Of a stretch of 64,000 nucleotides of DNA, positions 27,070-36,347 are shown piece after piece. The translations under genes and the position numbers were made by a program. This DNA is from CPC320 sp002336405 (GTDB lineage Bacteria; Pseudomonadota; Alphaproteobacteria; Rhodobacterales; Rhodobacteraceae). The stretch covers positions 124,001 to 188,000 of the forward strand of contig CASIAN010000008.1 of NCBI GenBank assembly GCA_949372595.1. The letters are read 5' to 3'. Every line of letters starts with the position of its first letter. The stretch's first letter is position 1. The notes beneath the pieces are model-generated. The model was not told the origin of the DNA and searched no databases. It was given only the letters and a program-made list of their open reading frames with translations.

Positions 27070-28701
27070 ATGAAACCCGCCATTTTTGGCTTATTTGCCA
27101 ATTCTATAGCTTTTCCCGATTTGCGCTGGACGTCTGATGAGGGGCTGAGTGTGGGCCGTATCCGCATTGAATTGCTCTCAGGTTTGACCGTTGCACTGGC
27201 GTTGGTTCCCGAAGCGGTCGCTTTTGCATTTGTCGCGGGCGTGCATCCGCTTGTGGGGCTTTACGCAGCCTTTCTGGTGGGACTTGTGACGGCGCTTCTT
27301 GGGGGGCGGCCCGGCATGATTTCTGGCGCAACCGGTGCGTTGGCGGTTGTTATGGTGGCCTTGGTCGCGCAGCACGGGGTCGAATATCTGTTTGCAACAG
27401 TGGTGTTGATGGGGGGGCTGCAGTTGTTTGCTGGTGTCATGCAATGGGGGCGGTTCATTCGCTTGGTGCCGCATCCGGTGATGCTGGGCTTTGTCAACGG
27501 CTTGGCAATTGTGATCTTTTTGGCGCAGATGACCCAGTTCAAGGCGCCGGGTTCGACCGAAGCGGCCGGTCACGGCGCGGGTGGTGGCACTTGGTTAAGT
27601 GGTGAGCCACTGTATCTGATGCTGGGGCTGGTGGTGTTGACGATGGGTATTATCTGGCTGATGCCACGGGTTACCAAGGTGATACCCGCGCCCTTAGCCG
27701 GTATTGGGATTGTCGCTGCTGTGGTGATTGGTTTTGGACTTGATGTGCCGCGGGTTGGCGATCTGGCCTCGATTGAAGGCGGGCTACCGCTTTTTCACGT
27801 TCCCTTGGTGCCGCTTACTTGGGGCACTTTGGAAATTATCTTGCCCTATGCGGTCATTCTGGCGGCGATTGGGCTGATTGAAAGTTTGCTGACCCTCAAC
27901 CTTGTCGGCGAAATGACTGGTAAGCGAGGCGGCGCGTCACAGGAATGCATCGCCCAAGGGCTTGCCAACACGTTGACCGGGTTTTTTGGTGGCATGGGGG
28001 GCTGTGCGATGATTGGTCAATCGATGATCAACGTCAAATCTGGGGGCCGCACTCGGATCGCCGGTATTTCGGCAGCACTGTTCCTGCTGTTGTTTATTCT
28101 AGTGGGATCGTCGGTGATTGAACAAATTCCGCTGGCCGCTCTGGTGGGCGTGATGTTCATGGTGGTTATTGGCACATTTGCGTGGAACTCGTTGCGGATT
28201 CTGCGTAGGGTGCCAATGACCGACGCCTTTGTGATCATTTTGGTCACGGTGGTTACGGTCTACGCTGACCTTGCAGTTGCGGTTGTGGTTGGGGTGATTG
28301 TTTCAGCACTGGCCTATGCTTGGAACAACGCACGGCGGATCCACGCCAAGATCTCGGAAAATTCTGAGGGCGCAAAAGTCTATCAAATTCAGGGTCCGTT
28401 ATTTTTTGGCTCTGCTGACGGATTTGCCGAACTATTTGATCTTGGCGCTGATCCTGAACAGGTGATTGTCGATTTTGCCGACAGCCGAGTGGTGGATCAA
28501 TCAGCCCTGCAGGCAATCGAGGCGGTTGCGGCAAAGTATCAAGCCGCAGGCAAGCGCATCCAACTGGTACACCTAAGCCGGGATTGCCATGCGCTTTTAA
28601 GCAAAGCCGGTCATCTTATGGTCGATAGTGATGATGATCCAGATTACGGGTTGGTAGTGAATTACTCGGTGCGGATTGGCATTTTAGGCGAAGGCCACTA
28701 A
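27070..28701 (+). CDS. SulP family inorganic anion transporter with STAS domain
   Basis: A 543-residue transporter of the SLC26/SulP family. Residues about 35-420 are strongly hydrophobic and include the family stretch VPEAVAFAFVAGVHPLVGLYAAF and ATGALAVVMVALV. The C-terminal STAS domain (about 435-540) carries QIQGPLFFGSADGF and ADSRVVDQSALQAIEA, with the conserved D-S/D-Q-S position seen in regulatory STAS domains. The substrate could be sulfate, bicarbonate or another anion. An AGGA site precedes the ATG. It stands alone. Confidence 0.93.
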   Translation: MKPAIFGLFANSIAFPDLRWTSDEGLSVGRIRIELLSGLTVALALVPEAVAFAFVAGVHPLVGLYAAFLVGLVTALLGGRPGMISGATGALAVVMVALVAQHGVEYLFATVVLMGGLQLFAGVMQWGRFIRLVPHPVMLGFVNGLAIVIFLAQMTQFKAPGSTEAAGHGAGGGTWLSGEPLYLMLGLVVLTMGIIWLMPRVTKVIPAPLAGIGIVAAVVIGFGLDVPRVGDLASIEGGLPLFHVPLVPLTWGTLEIILPYAVILAAIGLIESLLTLNLVGEMTGKRGGASQECIAQGLANTLTGFFGGMGGCAMIGQSMINVKSGGRTRIAGISAALFLLLFILVGSSVIEQIPLAALVGVMFMVVIGTFAWNSLRILRRVPMTDAFVIILVTVVTVYADLAVAVVVGVIVSALAYAWNNARRIHAKISENSEGAKVYQIQGPLFFGSADGFAELFDLGADPEQVIVDFADSRVVDQSALQAIEAVAAKYQAAGKRIQLVHLSRDCHALLSKAGHLMVDSDDDPDYGLVVNYSVRIGILGEGH

Positions 28702-28729
28702 GCGGCATACACACTTGAGATGCCCAAGC

Positions 28730-29335
28730 TCAATCGTCTGGGCGCGACAACGAGAATATATCGGTGACACGGGTGTAATCGCGATATCCAAGCCGCGCGA
28801 GCGGATGAAAGCGTGTGATATCAAACAGCCCATCGCTGAGGCAATCGTCGCGCATGTGAATGCCGGTCACTTCGCCGAACACGGCGAAGTTTGCGGCGCC
28901 AGGCAGTTGTAAAATCTGTGTCAGTTTGCATTCTAAAGCGGCTGGTGTGCCTGATACTCGGGCGCAGTCGATCGTTTCACAGGGGGTTTTTTCCAACTTT
29001 GCTCGGGCGAATTCATCAATGTTTTTATTCACAGTGGCCGAGCTGGCATTCATCGCATCGCGCATTGCATATTCAACGATATTGACACAAAAAACGCCAG
29101 TGTCGCGAATGTTGCTTACGCTGTCTTTCGTCCCCTCGCGGTCGGGCTTTTGCCCGGTAGAGGAAAACATCACCTGAGGGGGGACATAGGCGACCGCGTT
29201 GAAAAATGAATAGGGGGCTAAATTGTCATTCCCATCGGTATCGCGTGATGAAATCCAGCCGATTGGGCGGGGGGTGACGATGGCATTGAAGGGGTTGTGT
29301 GGCAGACCGTGTCCGTCTTGTGGTTTGTAAAACAT
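28730..29335 (-). CDS. Flavin reductase family protein
   Basis: A 201-residue flavin-binding protein of the flavin reductase/FMN-binding split-barrel family. The signatures are NPFNAIVTPRPIGWISSRD, LAPYSFFNAVAYVPPQVMF and CVNIVEYAMRDAMNASSA, which shape the FMN site. It may act as the reductase of a flavin monooxygenase or as a flavoenzyme on its own. The ATG at 29335 is taken because AGGAG precedes it by eight bases; the frame extends nine codons more. It is divergent from a GNAT gene. Confidence 0.9.
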   Translation of the reverse strand: MFYKPQDGHGLPHNPFNAIVTPRPIGWISSRDTDGNDNLAPYSFFNAVAYVPPQVMFSSTGQKPDREGTKDSVSNIRDTGVFCVNIVEYAMRDAMNASSATVNKNIDEFARAKLEKTPCETIDCARVSGTPAALECKLTQILQLPGAANFAVFGEVTGIHMRDDCLSDGLFDITRFHPLARLGYRDYTRVTDIFSLSRPDD

Positions 29336-29413
29336 TACTCTGTCTCCTGTTTGCCCTCTCAATAGGAGCGTGTTAGGGCGGTTGCCAGCGATAAATGTTG
29401 AGGCGCGCAGCTG

Positions 29414-29905
29414 GTGTATCAGTTCAAACAGGAACAGCAGGCAGACTGGTGGGAGGTAGAGGCGCTCTATGATCTGTGCTTTGCGCCAGGCCGTGAGGCG
29501 CTGTCCTCATATCGTTTGCGAGATCAGGTTGCGCCGGTGGTGGGCCTGTCGATGGTTGCGCGCGACCCGGGTGATATTTTGGGGGGGGCGATCCGCTATT
29601 GGCCGATCGTCGTGGGATGTCATGAAGCACTGCTTTTGGGGCCGGTTGCGGTGCATCCGACCCGGCAGGGTGAAGGTTTGGGCGGCGCGTTGATCCGTGA
29701 CAGTTTGGCGCTGGCGGCCAGCCAGGGATGGCAGCGGGTTCTGCTGGTTGGGGATGGGCCCTACTACCAGCGCTTTGGCTTTGAAAAGCTCAATGATGTG
29801 GTGATGCCCCCCCCAACCAACCCCGACAGGGTTCTGGGGTTGTCAATTTTACCAGACGCCTGGTTGGGAGTTTGTGGCCCAGTGCAATCGGTGCGTGATC
29901 CGTGA
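29414..29905 (+). CDS. GNAT family N-acetyltransferase
   Basis: A 163-residue acetyltransferase of the YhbS-like branch. The acetyl-CoA loop LGPVAVHPTRQGEGLGGALI is at about 75-94, followed by VLLVGDGPYYQRFGFEKL, a signature of predicted GNAT enzymes of this group. The start is GTG. The substrate is unknown. The gene is single, between the divergent flavin reductase and cysK. Confidence 0.88.
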   Translation: MYQFKQEQQADWWEVEALYDLCFAPGREALSSYRLRDQVAPVVGLSMVARDPGDILGGAIRYWPIVVGCHEALLLGPVAVHPTRQGEGLGGALIRDSLALAASQGWQRVLLVGDGPYYQRFGFEKLNDVVMPPPTNPDRVLGLSILPDAWLGVCGPVQSVRDP

Positions 29906-30043
29906 ATTTCAACAGGACTGCTTGTGACTTTTTTACCGTTCGTGTCGCTGAATGTGCCGTGAAATACATTGATCAAATGGTTGCTGCCTTGTAGTTTGCA
30001 CCAATAGCAAAACTTCCATGATTTATCAAAGCAAGGGGCTGTT

Positions 30044-31126
30044 ATGACCATAAGTGAAAACATCCGTTCAACAGAAGGTTTGGGTCGGACGTATGACTCT
30101 GTGCTGGATACAGTCGGAAACACGCCGTGTATTCGCATTAATAATCTGGCCCCCGCAGGTGTCAGAATTTATGTCAAGGCCGAGTTTTTCAATCCTGCGG
30201 GATCGGTAAAAGACCGCCTTGCACTGAATATCATCGAAGCTGCCGAGCGTGATGGCAGCCTAAAACCTGGCCAGACAGTCGTTGAGGCGACCAGCGGCAA
30301 CACTGGTATTGGTTTGGCGATGGTCTGCGCACAAAAAGGGTATCCGTTGGTGGTGACAATGGCGGATAGTTTTTCCATTGAACGCCGTAAATTGATGCGG
30401 ATGTTGGGGGCCAAAGTCGTGTTGACGCCGCGGGCGGCGAAGGGGCTTGGGATGTACCAAAAGGCAGTCGAATTGGCGAAAGCCAACGGCTGGTTTCTCG
30501 CTCAGCAATTTGAGAGCAACGCCAACGCTGATATTCACGAGACGACCACAGGTCCAGAAATAATCGCCGATTTTGCCGGTGACAGGCTTGATTATTTTGT
30601 TACAGGCTATGGCACAGGTGGCACTGTGACGGGGGTTGCAAGAGTTTTGCGCCGCAGCCGCCCAGAGACAAAAATAATCCTGACAGAGCCGGCAAATGCC
30701 GCGCTGATAGAAAGTGGCATAGGTCAGCCACGCGGCGAGGGCGGGGCCCCTGCAAGCAGTCATCCGGCGTTCGAACCGCATCCGATTCAAGGCTGGACCC
30801 CGGATTTTATTCCTCTGGTGCTTCAGGAGACGCTGGACAATAAAAACTATGACGAATTGATCCCAATCACTGGCGGTGAAGGTCTGGAATGGGCGCATAA
30901 TTTGGCGCGTAAAGAGGGGATTATGACAGGTATATCGGGGGGCTCTTCCTTTGCTGTAGCAATGAAGGTGGCGGCCAAGGCCGCGCCGGGGTCAGTTATC
31001 CTTTGCATGATGCCCGATACTGGCGAGCGCTATATGACAACGCCGTTGTTTGATGCTATTGCGGAAGATATGGATGCCGAAGAAAACGCTTTGTCTCAAT
31101 CAACACCAGGTTTTCACCTGGACTGA
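30044..31126 (+). CDS. cysK: Cysteine synthase A
   Basis: A 360-residue O-acetylserine sulfhydrylase that makes cysteine from O-acetylserine and sulfide. K56 in NPAGSVKDR carries PLP, TSGNTG (83-88) binds the substrate carboxylate, and GTGGTVTG binds the PLP phosphate. It is about 35-40 residues longer than typical CysK, through an N-terminal leader and a region GGAPASSHPAFEPHPIQG in the middle. Cystathionine beta-synthase-like activity cannot be excluded from sequence. No cysE lies nearby. Confidence 0.9.
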   Translation: MTISENIRSTEGLGRTYDSVLDTVGNTPCIRINNLAPAGVRIYVKAEFFNPAGSVKDRLALNIIEAAERDGSLKPGQTVVEATSGNTGIGLAMVCAQKGYPLVVTMADSFSIERRKLMRMLGAKVVLTPRAAKGLGMYQKAVELAKANGWFLAQQFESNANADIHETTTGPEIIADFAGDRLDYFVTGYGTGGTVTGVARVLRRSRPETKIILTEPANAALIESGIGQPRGEGGAPASSHPAFEPHPIQGWTPDFIPLVLQETLDNKNYDELIPITGGEGLEWAHNLARKEGIMTGISGGSSFAVAMKVAAKAAPGSVILCMMPDTGERYMTTPLFDAIAEDMDAEENALSQSTPGFHLD

Positions 31127-31314
31127 TTGCCCAGTGCAAGATGTCTGTGGCTTGGTCGGTTTTGGGCGTTGGTGTCGACCAGACAGTGCGGTTCTGGACG
31201 GCATTTGGGGCGCTTTGGTGGGGTCACTATGGTATAAGTGGCTTGAATAATGCGCCTCGGCGCAGTAGGCAAAAATCCTGCCGTACCTAAACTGAAAGAT
31301 CGGGTCTAGCTTTT

Positions 31315-32007
31315 ATGACAATGCTTGAAACATTTATTAAGCCCATGCACCGCGAAGGTATCAAATTCGTGTTGATTTTCGCAATTATTACTGCGGGTCT
31401 GTTTTTAATTTCAGACTGGCTTGGTTGGGGTGGGGTTGGCTTAACTATCTGGTGTTACTATTTTTTTCGTGACCCTAAACGCACAACCCCCGAACGCGAG
31501 GGGTTGTTGGTCAGCCCTGCAGACGGCATCATTTCACTGATTGAAAAAGCGGTGCCGCCCGAGGAACTGGGCATGTCTTCAGATGCCCTGACGCGGGTAA
31601 GTGTGTTTATGAATGTGTTCAACTGTCATGTGAACAGGGCGCCGATTGCCGGCGAGGTGGTCAGTATTGCCTATCGCGCGGGGAAATATCTCAATGCGTC
31701 GCTGGACAAGGCCAGTGTTGATAACGAACGAAACAGTTTGGCGATAAAAATTGCCGATGGTCGTCAGATTGCGGTGGTACAGATCGCCGGATTGGTAGCG
31801 CGCCGGATTGTGTGCTTTGTGACGCGGTCACAAGCGTTGGGTACGGGCGAACGTTTTGGCTTGATCCGGTTTGGATCTCGCGTGGATGTATACCTGCCCG
31901 ATGGCGTACAGCCCATGGTCAGCGTCGGTCAGTCAATGATCGCCGGCGAGACGGTGATTGCTGATTTAACAGCGGATGAACCCGCACGTAGTGCAAGGAC
32001 GGAATAG
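31315..32007 (+). CDS. psd: Phosphatidylserine decarboxylase (short, archaeal-like type)
   Basis: A 230-residue proenzyme that makes phosphatidylethanolamine. One membrane region lies near residues 16-48. The stretch SVFMNVFNCHVNRAPIAG is the family signature. Self-cleavage to give the pyruvoyl group occurs at G-S (S188) in RFGLIRFGSRVDVYLP. The short form is usual in alphaproteobacteria. pssA starts three bases after its stop, so the two steps of the pathway are co-expressed. Confidence 0.95.
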   Translation: MTMLETFIKPMHREGIKFVLIFAIITAGLFLISDWLGWGGVGLTIWCYYFFRDPKRTTPEREGLLVSPADGIISLIEKAVPPEELGMSSDALTRVSVFMNVFNCHVNRAPIAGEVVSIAYRAGKYLNASLDKASVDNERNSLAIKIADGRQIAVVQIAGLVARRIVCFVTRSQALGTGERFGLIRFGSRVDVYLPDGVQPMVSVGQSMIAGETVIADLTADEPARSARTE

Positions 32008-32010
32008 CGG

Positions 32011-32760
32011 TTGGGTAAGCCCGAAAAAATCAAAACTGAAGTGACGCTGTTTCAATTGCTGCCCAACATGCTGACGGTTGCGGCGATCTGCCTTGGGTTG
32101 ACTGCGATCAAGCTGGGGTTCCAAGGCAGTCACGAACGCGCTGTTCAGTTGATTTTACTGGCCTGCGTATTGGATGGTTTGGATGGCCGCGTCGCCCGAC
32201 TGTTTAATAGCGATAGTAAAATGGGCGCTGAGTTGGACTCACTGGCAGATTTTCTAAACTTTGGCGTCGCCCCCCCGATGGTACTTTATTTTTGGGCACT
32301 GCAAGATATGCCGCGTCTGGGTTGGATATCTGTCCAGATTTTTGCAGTGTGCTGTGTCATCAGGCTCGCTCGGTTCAATGTTACCAGTAAGTCTGATCTG
32401 GAGGTGGACAACAGTGGCTATTTTGTGGGCGTGCCAGCCCCTGCCGGTGCACTTTTGGTAATGTTACCGATGTTTTTATCGTTTGCCATGGACGACGCAG
32501 ATTTACTGCCTACTTTAGTGATTTGCGCGCATATGGTGCTGATTGGCTTGCTGATGATCAGTCAAATCCCTACATGGTCGTTTAAGTTGGTGAGTATTTC
32601 GCGCGACAATGTAAAGTATTTTTTGGTCGCGTTTGCCTTTCTTGGCGCTGCTATTCTTAACTATGCGTGGATCACTTTGATTGGGTTTTGTTTGGGGTAT
32701 GTGGTGCTGGTAATCTGGACCATCGTGATGGGAAAAACGACGGTTTACAAAGGCTTTTAG
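32011..32760 (+). CDS. pssA: CDP-diacylglycerol-serine O-phosphatidyltransferase
   Basis: A 249-residue polytopic membrane enzyme. The CDP-alcohol phosphotransferase signature is complete: DGRVARLFNSDSKMGAELD, with the three aspartates in the expected spacing, at about residues 52-73. Around eight hydrophobic helices follow. It makes phosphatidylserine, which Psd then decarboxylates. The start is TTG, just after psd. The mRNA probably ends at the hairpin at 32890-32919. Confidence 0.95.
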   Translation: MGKPEKIKTEVTLFQLLPNMLTVAAICLGLTAIKLGFQGSHERAVQLILLACVLDGLDGRVARLFNSDSKMGAELDSLADFLNFGVAPPMVLYFWALQDMPRLGWISVQIFAVCCVIRLARFNVTSKSDLEVDNSGYFVGVPAPAGALLVMLPMFLSFAMDDADLLPTLVICAHMVLIGLLMISQIPTWSFKLVSISRDNVKYFLVAFAFLGAAILNYAWITLIGFCLGYVVLVIWTIVMGKTTVYKGF

Positions 32761-32889
32761 GGGTCTCGCCCTTACGTCAGAATAGATGGCAGCTTTGCTG
32801 CAAGCGGCGTTTCTCTTCTCATTGGATTAGTGACTATGTTTTGGCGGGGAAAAGTGAAATTTCTTGGCAAGTTTGAGGCCAGAAATAAA

Positions 32890-32919
32890 AAAATCAGGCT
32901 ATCGTTATAGCCTGATTTT
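32890..32919. terminator. Bidirectional intrinsic terminator between pssA and the cold-shock gene
   Basis: A perfect 13-bp stem, AAAATCAGGCTAT with ATAGCCTGATTTT, around a four-base CGTT loop. A-runs lie on one side and T-runs on the other, so it can end both the rightward pssA transcript and the leftward cold-shock transcript. Confidence 0.85.
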
Positions 32920-32953
32920 CAGTTTTAAACGCGGCTAGATCGCGGGCTTTGCG

Positions 32954-33160
32954 TTACGCAAGAGCGATATTTGTTGCGCTTTCGCGACCGTCGCGGCCAG
33001 CTTCAACATCAAACGTTACTTTCTGGTCGTCGCTCAGGCCAGTCAGACCGGCGCGCTCAACAGCAGAAATGTGTACGAAAACATCGCGGCTTCCGCCGTC
33101 TGGTGCGATAAAGCCGAAGCCTTTAGTTGTGTTAAACCATTTTACGGTGCCTGTGGCCAT
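32954..33160 (-). CDS. Cold-shock domain protein (CspA family)
   Basis: A 68-residue single cold-shock domain protein that binds single-stranded RNA and DNA. It contains GTVKWFNTTKGFGFI (RNP1, KGFGFI) and DVFVHIS (RNP2). A longer open frame of 51 codons precedes it, but the family start MATGTVKWF has an AGGAG site nine bases upstream. The leader between here and ettA is about 300 bases, so a long structured 5' leader, as in other cold-shock genes, is possible. A hairpin terminator lies 35 bases after the stop. Confidence 0.95.
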   Translation of the reverse strand: MATGTVKWFNTTKGFGFIAPDGGSRDVFVHISAVERAGLTGLSDDQKVTFDVEAGRDGRESATNIALA

Positions 33161-33464
33161 ATCCGTAGTCTCCTGTAAGTTGCTGTCCGCAGAGGTGCGA
33201 CAGCCCGGCTTGTCGTCTGGATCGAAAGACTGAACGCCGGTAAAACGGGAGACAGTGGTCGAAAAAGAATACAATTGCTGGTCCGTAATCGCATTCGTTT
33301 GGGATAAAGGCAAGCATTTTCAATCATCAGCGCCTAATTGCAAGCATTTTTTTCTACACAAATACCGTCTTTCATGGTGCAATCATCGTTCTGAAAGGCG
33401 TAAAAACGACCTTCCATACTGTAAAAAACAATATGAAAGGCGTTGGAAAGCAGGGAATTTCCGG
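33161..33464. other. Intergenic region upstream of the cold-shock gene
   Basis: A 304-base gap between ettA (ends at 33465) and the cold-shock start. No ORF with family resemblance. It should contain the cold-shock promoter and leader; I did not identify promoter boxes with confidence. Confidence 0.45.
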
Positions 33465-35120
33465 TTAGCGCATAAACTTTTTATGCTTGATTCGTTTCGG
33501 TTCCAGGGCGTCGGCTCCAAGACGACGTTTTTTGTCCTCTTCGTAATCCTCAAAGTTGCCTTCGAACCACTCCACATGGGCCTCGCCCTCGAAAGCAAGA
33601 ATATGAGTGCAGATACGGTCGAGGAAAAAACGGTCGTGTGAGATCACAACGGCGCAACCGGCGAAATCAACCAATGCGTCCTCAAGCGCGCGTAGGGTTT
33701 CCACATCAAGGTCGTTTGTTGGTTCATCAAGCAAAAGCACATTGCCGCCGGATTTTAGCAGCCGCGCCATATGTACCCGATTGCGCTCTCCACCCGACAA
33801 TAGGCCAACTTTTTTCTGCTGATCTCCGCCCTTGAAGTTAAAAGACGAGCAATAGGCGCGCGAGTTGACCTCAGCATCGCCCAACCGAATGATATCCTGA
33901 CCATCACCGATTGCTTCCCAGACCGTGGCATTGGCATCCAGATCGTCACGTGATTGATCCACATATGACAATTGTACCGTATCGCCAAAGCCAATCTCGC
34001 CTGCATCGGGCTCTTCTTGCCCAGTCATCATTTTGAACAGGGTCGATTTGCCGGCACCGTTTGGCCCAATCACTCCGACAATGCCGCCAGGGGGCAGCGA
34101 AAAGCTCAGATCTTCCACCAAAAGTTTGTCGCCCATGGCTTTATTAAGGTTGGCAACCTCGATTACCTTTCCACCGAGGCGTTGGCCATTAGGGATGACG
34201 ATTTGAGCACGCGAAATTTTCTCTCGCTCGGATTGGCCCGCTAACTCGTTGTAGGCATTTATCCGGGCTTTTTGCTTTGCCTGACGGGCTTTCTGACCTT
34301 GACGCATCCAGTCCAGCTCGCGTTCCAGCGTCTTCTGTTTCGATTTATCTTCGCGTGATTCTTGCGACAGGCGTTTGGCTTTTTGCTCCAACCAGCTTGA
34401 GTAATTGCCCTCATAGGGAATGCCGCTGCCGCGGTCTAATTCCAGAATCCAGCCGGTGATATCATCGAGGAAATAGCGGTCATGAGTGACGATCAGGATC
34501 GTACCTTTATAGTCGATCAGGTGCTTTTGCAGCCAGGCGATTGTCTCTGCATCCAAATGGTTGGTTGGTTCATCCAGCAACAGCATGTCTGGGGCTTCCA
34601 ACAGCAGCTTGCACAGCGCAACGCGGCGGCTTTCACCGCCTGATAGGCTATTGATGTCTGCGTCATCGGCCGGACAGCGCAGGGCCTCCATGCTGACATC
34701 GATCTGGCTGTCCAAATCCCACAGGTTTTCTGCATCTATCTGATCTTGCAAGGCGGCCATCTCATCGGCTGTCTCGTCAGAGTAATTCATTGCCAGTTCA
34801 TTGTAGCGGTCCAACACCGCTTTTTTGCCGGCCACGCCAAGCATCACGTTTTCACGCACGCTCAATGACCGGTCGAGTTGCGGTTCCTGTGGCAGATAGC
34901 CCACTTTCGCGCCCTCGGCGGACCATGCCTCGCCGGTAAAATCCGTGTCGAGGCCTGCCATAATTTTCATCAGCGTTGATTTACCTGAGCCGTTGACCCC
35001 GACGACCCCGATCTTAACCCCAGGTAAAAACGACAGCCGTATGTTTTCAAAACATTTTTTACCACCCGGATAGGTTTTGGATACGCCGTCCATGTGATAG
35101 ACATATTGATAGGCCGCCAT
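33465..35120 (-). CDS. ettA: Energy-dependent translational throttle protein EttA
   Basis: A 551-residue ABC-F ATPase that gates the ribosome by ATP status. Two nucleotide-binding domains are present: Walker A GVNGSGKST (about 40-48) and GPNGAGKST (about 350-358), each with a signature loop (LSGGESRR, LSGGERNR) and Walker B (LLLDEPTNHLD, LLLDEPTNDLD). The inter-domain linker with the arm-like charged helices spans about 240-320. No membrane segments. AGGAG precedes the start. Full length. Confidence 0.96.
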   Translation of the reverse strand: MAAYQYVYHMDGVSKTYPGGKKCFENIRLSFLPGVKIGVVGVNGSGKSTLMKIMAGLDTDFTGEAWSAEGAKVGYLPQEPQLDRSLSVRENVMLGVAGKKAVLDRYNELAMNYSDETADEMAALQDQIDAENLWDLDSQIDVSMEALRCPADDADINSLSGGESRRVALCKLLLEAPDMLLLDEPTNHLDAETIAWLQKHLIDYKGTILIVTHDRYFLDDITGWILELDRGSGIPYEGNYSSWLEQKAKRLSQESREDKSKQKTLERELDWMRQGQKARQAKQKARINAYNELAGQSEREKISRAQIVIPNGQRLGGKVIEVANLNKAMGDKLLVEDLSFSLPPGGIVGVIGPNGAGKSTLFKMMTGQEEPDAGEIGFGDTVQLSYVDQSRDDLDANATVWEAIGDGQDIIRLGDAEVNSRAYCSSFNFKGGDQQKKVGLLSGGERNRVHMARLLKSGGNVLLLDEPTNDLDVETLRALEDALVDFAGCAVVISHDRFFLDRICTHILAFEGEAHVEWFEGNFEDYEEDKKRRLGADALEPKRIKHKKFMR

Positions 35121-35276
35121 TGGGGTCTCCTCATGTAAATGATCTGATTGGAAGCTTGATAGCGAAGGTGGGGGGCAGGGGCAATGCAGAGATATAATTG
35201 CTCCTGTTCTGGCCTTGATATTGACTTTTTGACAGCGATTATCTGTAAAAATCGAAATTTAATTGAAGTGATTTCT

Positions 35277-35628
35277 ATGCTGCGTTCCTGGAGGTATTTG
35301 GTTTCATTACTCGCGGCTGGCGCTGTGGTGTTGGCTGGTTGGATGTTTTCCATTGGCCCGGCGCAGATTTATGATCCTGAACTTGGTGTGGTTTTTGCCG
35401 CGTCCGATACCTGCGGCAGGGACCACTCGCGTGGCTCTGGGGACAGAGACTGCGCAGTATGCCTGTTGGGAGACGGGTTTTGCGGTGGGAAATACGTCCG
35501 GAGCGCAGGGTCTCCGCTACTGTGTATTGTGGGCATCATATGGCGAGCTGTGCCAGTTTCATGCTGGTCCACCGATGACGAGCGTCCTGAGGTGCGGGGT
35601 CCCCCCTGCTTTGGAGGAGGTAAACTAG
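35277..35628 (+). pseudogene. Putative small secreted protein gene with a frameshift
   Basis: Frame one, from the ATG at 35277, gives a signal-peptide-like start (LRSWRYLVSLLAAGAVVLAG) and then PAQIYDPELGVVFAASDT. About 35417 it turns to an out-of-frame sequence. One base along, a different frame continues with protein-like sequence (TTRVALGTETAQYACWE and WASYGELCQFHAGPP) to a stop at 35628. Joining them by skipping one base gives about 116 residues. I do not recognise the family. The next gene (DUF1775-like) is 47 bases away and is also disrupted, so a common decay, or sequence error, is plausible. Confidence 0.5.
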
Positions 35629-35675
35629 TTTTTATTGCGGTGTGAAACCGCTGGCCCTTTTAAAAGGATATTTAA

Positions 35676-36242
35676 ATGAGACGTTTATGGATAGCAGCGG
35701 CTGTCTTTGCAGCCTTCTTGGGAACGATGACATTTGGTCATGCTGGCCTTGAGACCAAACCCGCTGTCGTGGGCACTTATTATAAGGCGGTCATGCGGAT
35801 CCCGCATGGATGCGATGGCGCTGCGACTGATACCGTTCGGGTAAGGATACCCGAAGGTATGATTTGGGTGAAACCCAAACCCAAGCCCAACTGGGATGTT
35901 GAAGCTGTGATGGGAGCCTATCAAAATACATATGACCTTTATGGTCGTGCGGTGACCGAGGGCGTTGATGAACTGATTTGGCGAGGCTCTTTGCCAAACG
36001 ATCAGTTCGATGAGTTTGTCTTTCTAGGCAAGCTCAGCGATAGCGTTCCAGTTGACGCACCCTTGCACTTTTAGACAATACAGCATTGTAAAGCGGCAAG
36101 GATCCACTGGATCGCGGTGCCAGATGTGGGCCAAGACCGTCATGATTTAAAACGCCCCGTACCGATCCTGAATATTGAGCCGAAGGGGCATGACAATCAC
36201 TGTTTGGTTCTGCCCAGAAGGCCTTTGGCTCTCTGGGCGTGA
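35676..36242 (+). pseudogene. YcnI-like DUF1775 protein gene with an in-frame amber codon
   Basis: The first 132 codons encode a secreted protein: a signal peptide (about 1-23), then MRIPHGCDGAATDTVRVRIP and EGMIWVKPKPKPNWDVE, the core of the YcnI/DUF1775 copper-associated family. The TAG at 36072-36074 follows the strand ending PLHF, where homologues continue with a conserved pair of strands. Past the TAG, the same frame continues for 55 codons with a plausible ending (TIQHCKAARIHWIAVPDVG) up to TGA at 36240. So the gene looks interrupted by one nonsense change. Probably periplasmic. Confidence 0.65.
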
Positions 36243-36347
36243 CGGTTTGTTACTGTGCCAAGCTGACCGTTTGGCATAGGGCGTTTATTGCCGATGATTT
36301 GATTGCCGGCGTTGTGTTGTCCGCAGCTTCGCAGTACAGCCAGCTTT

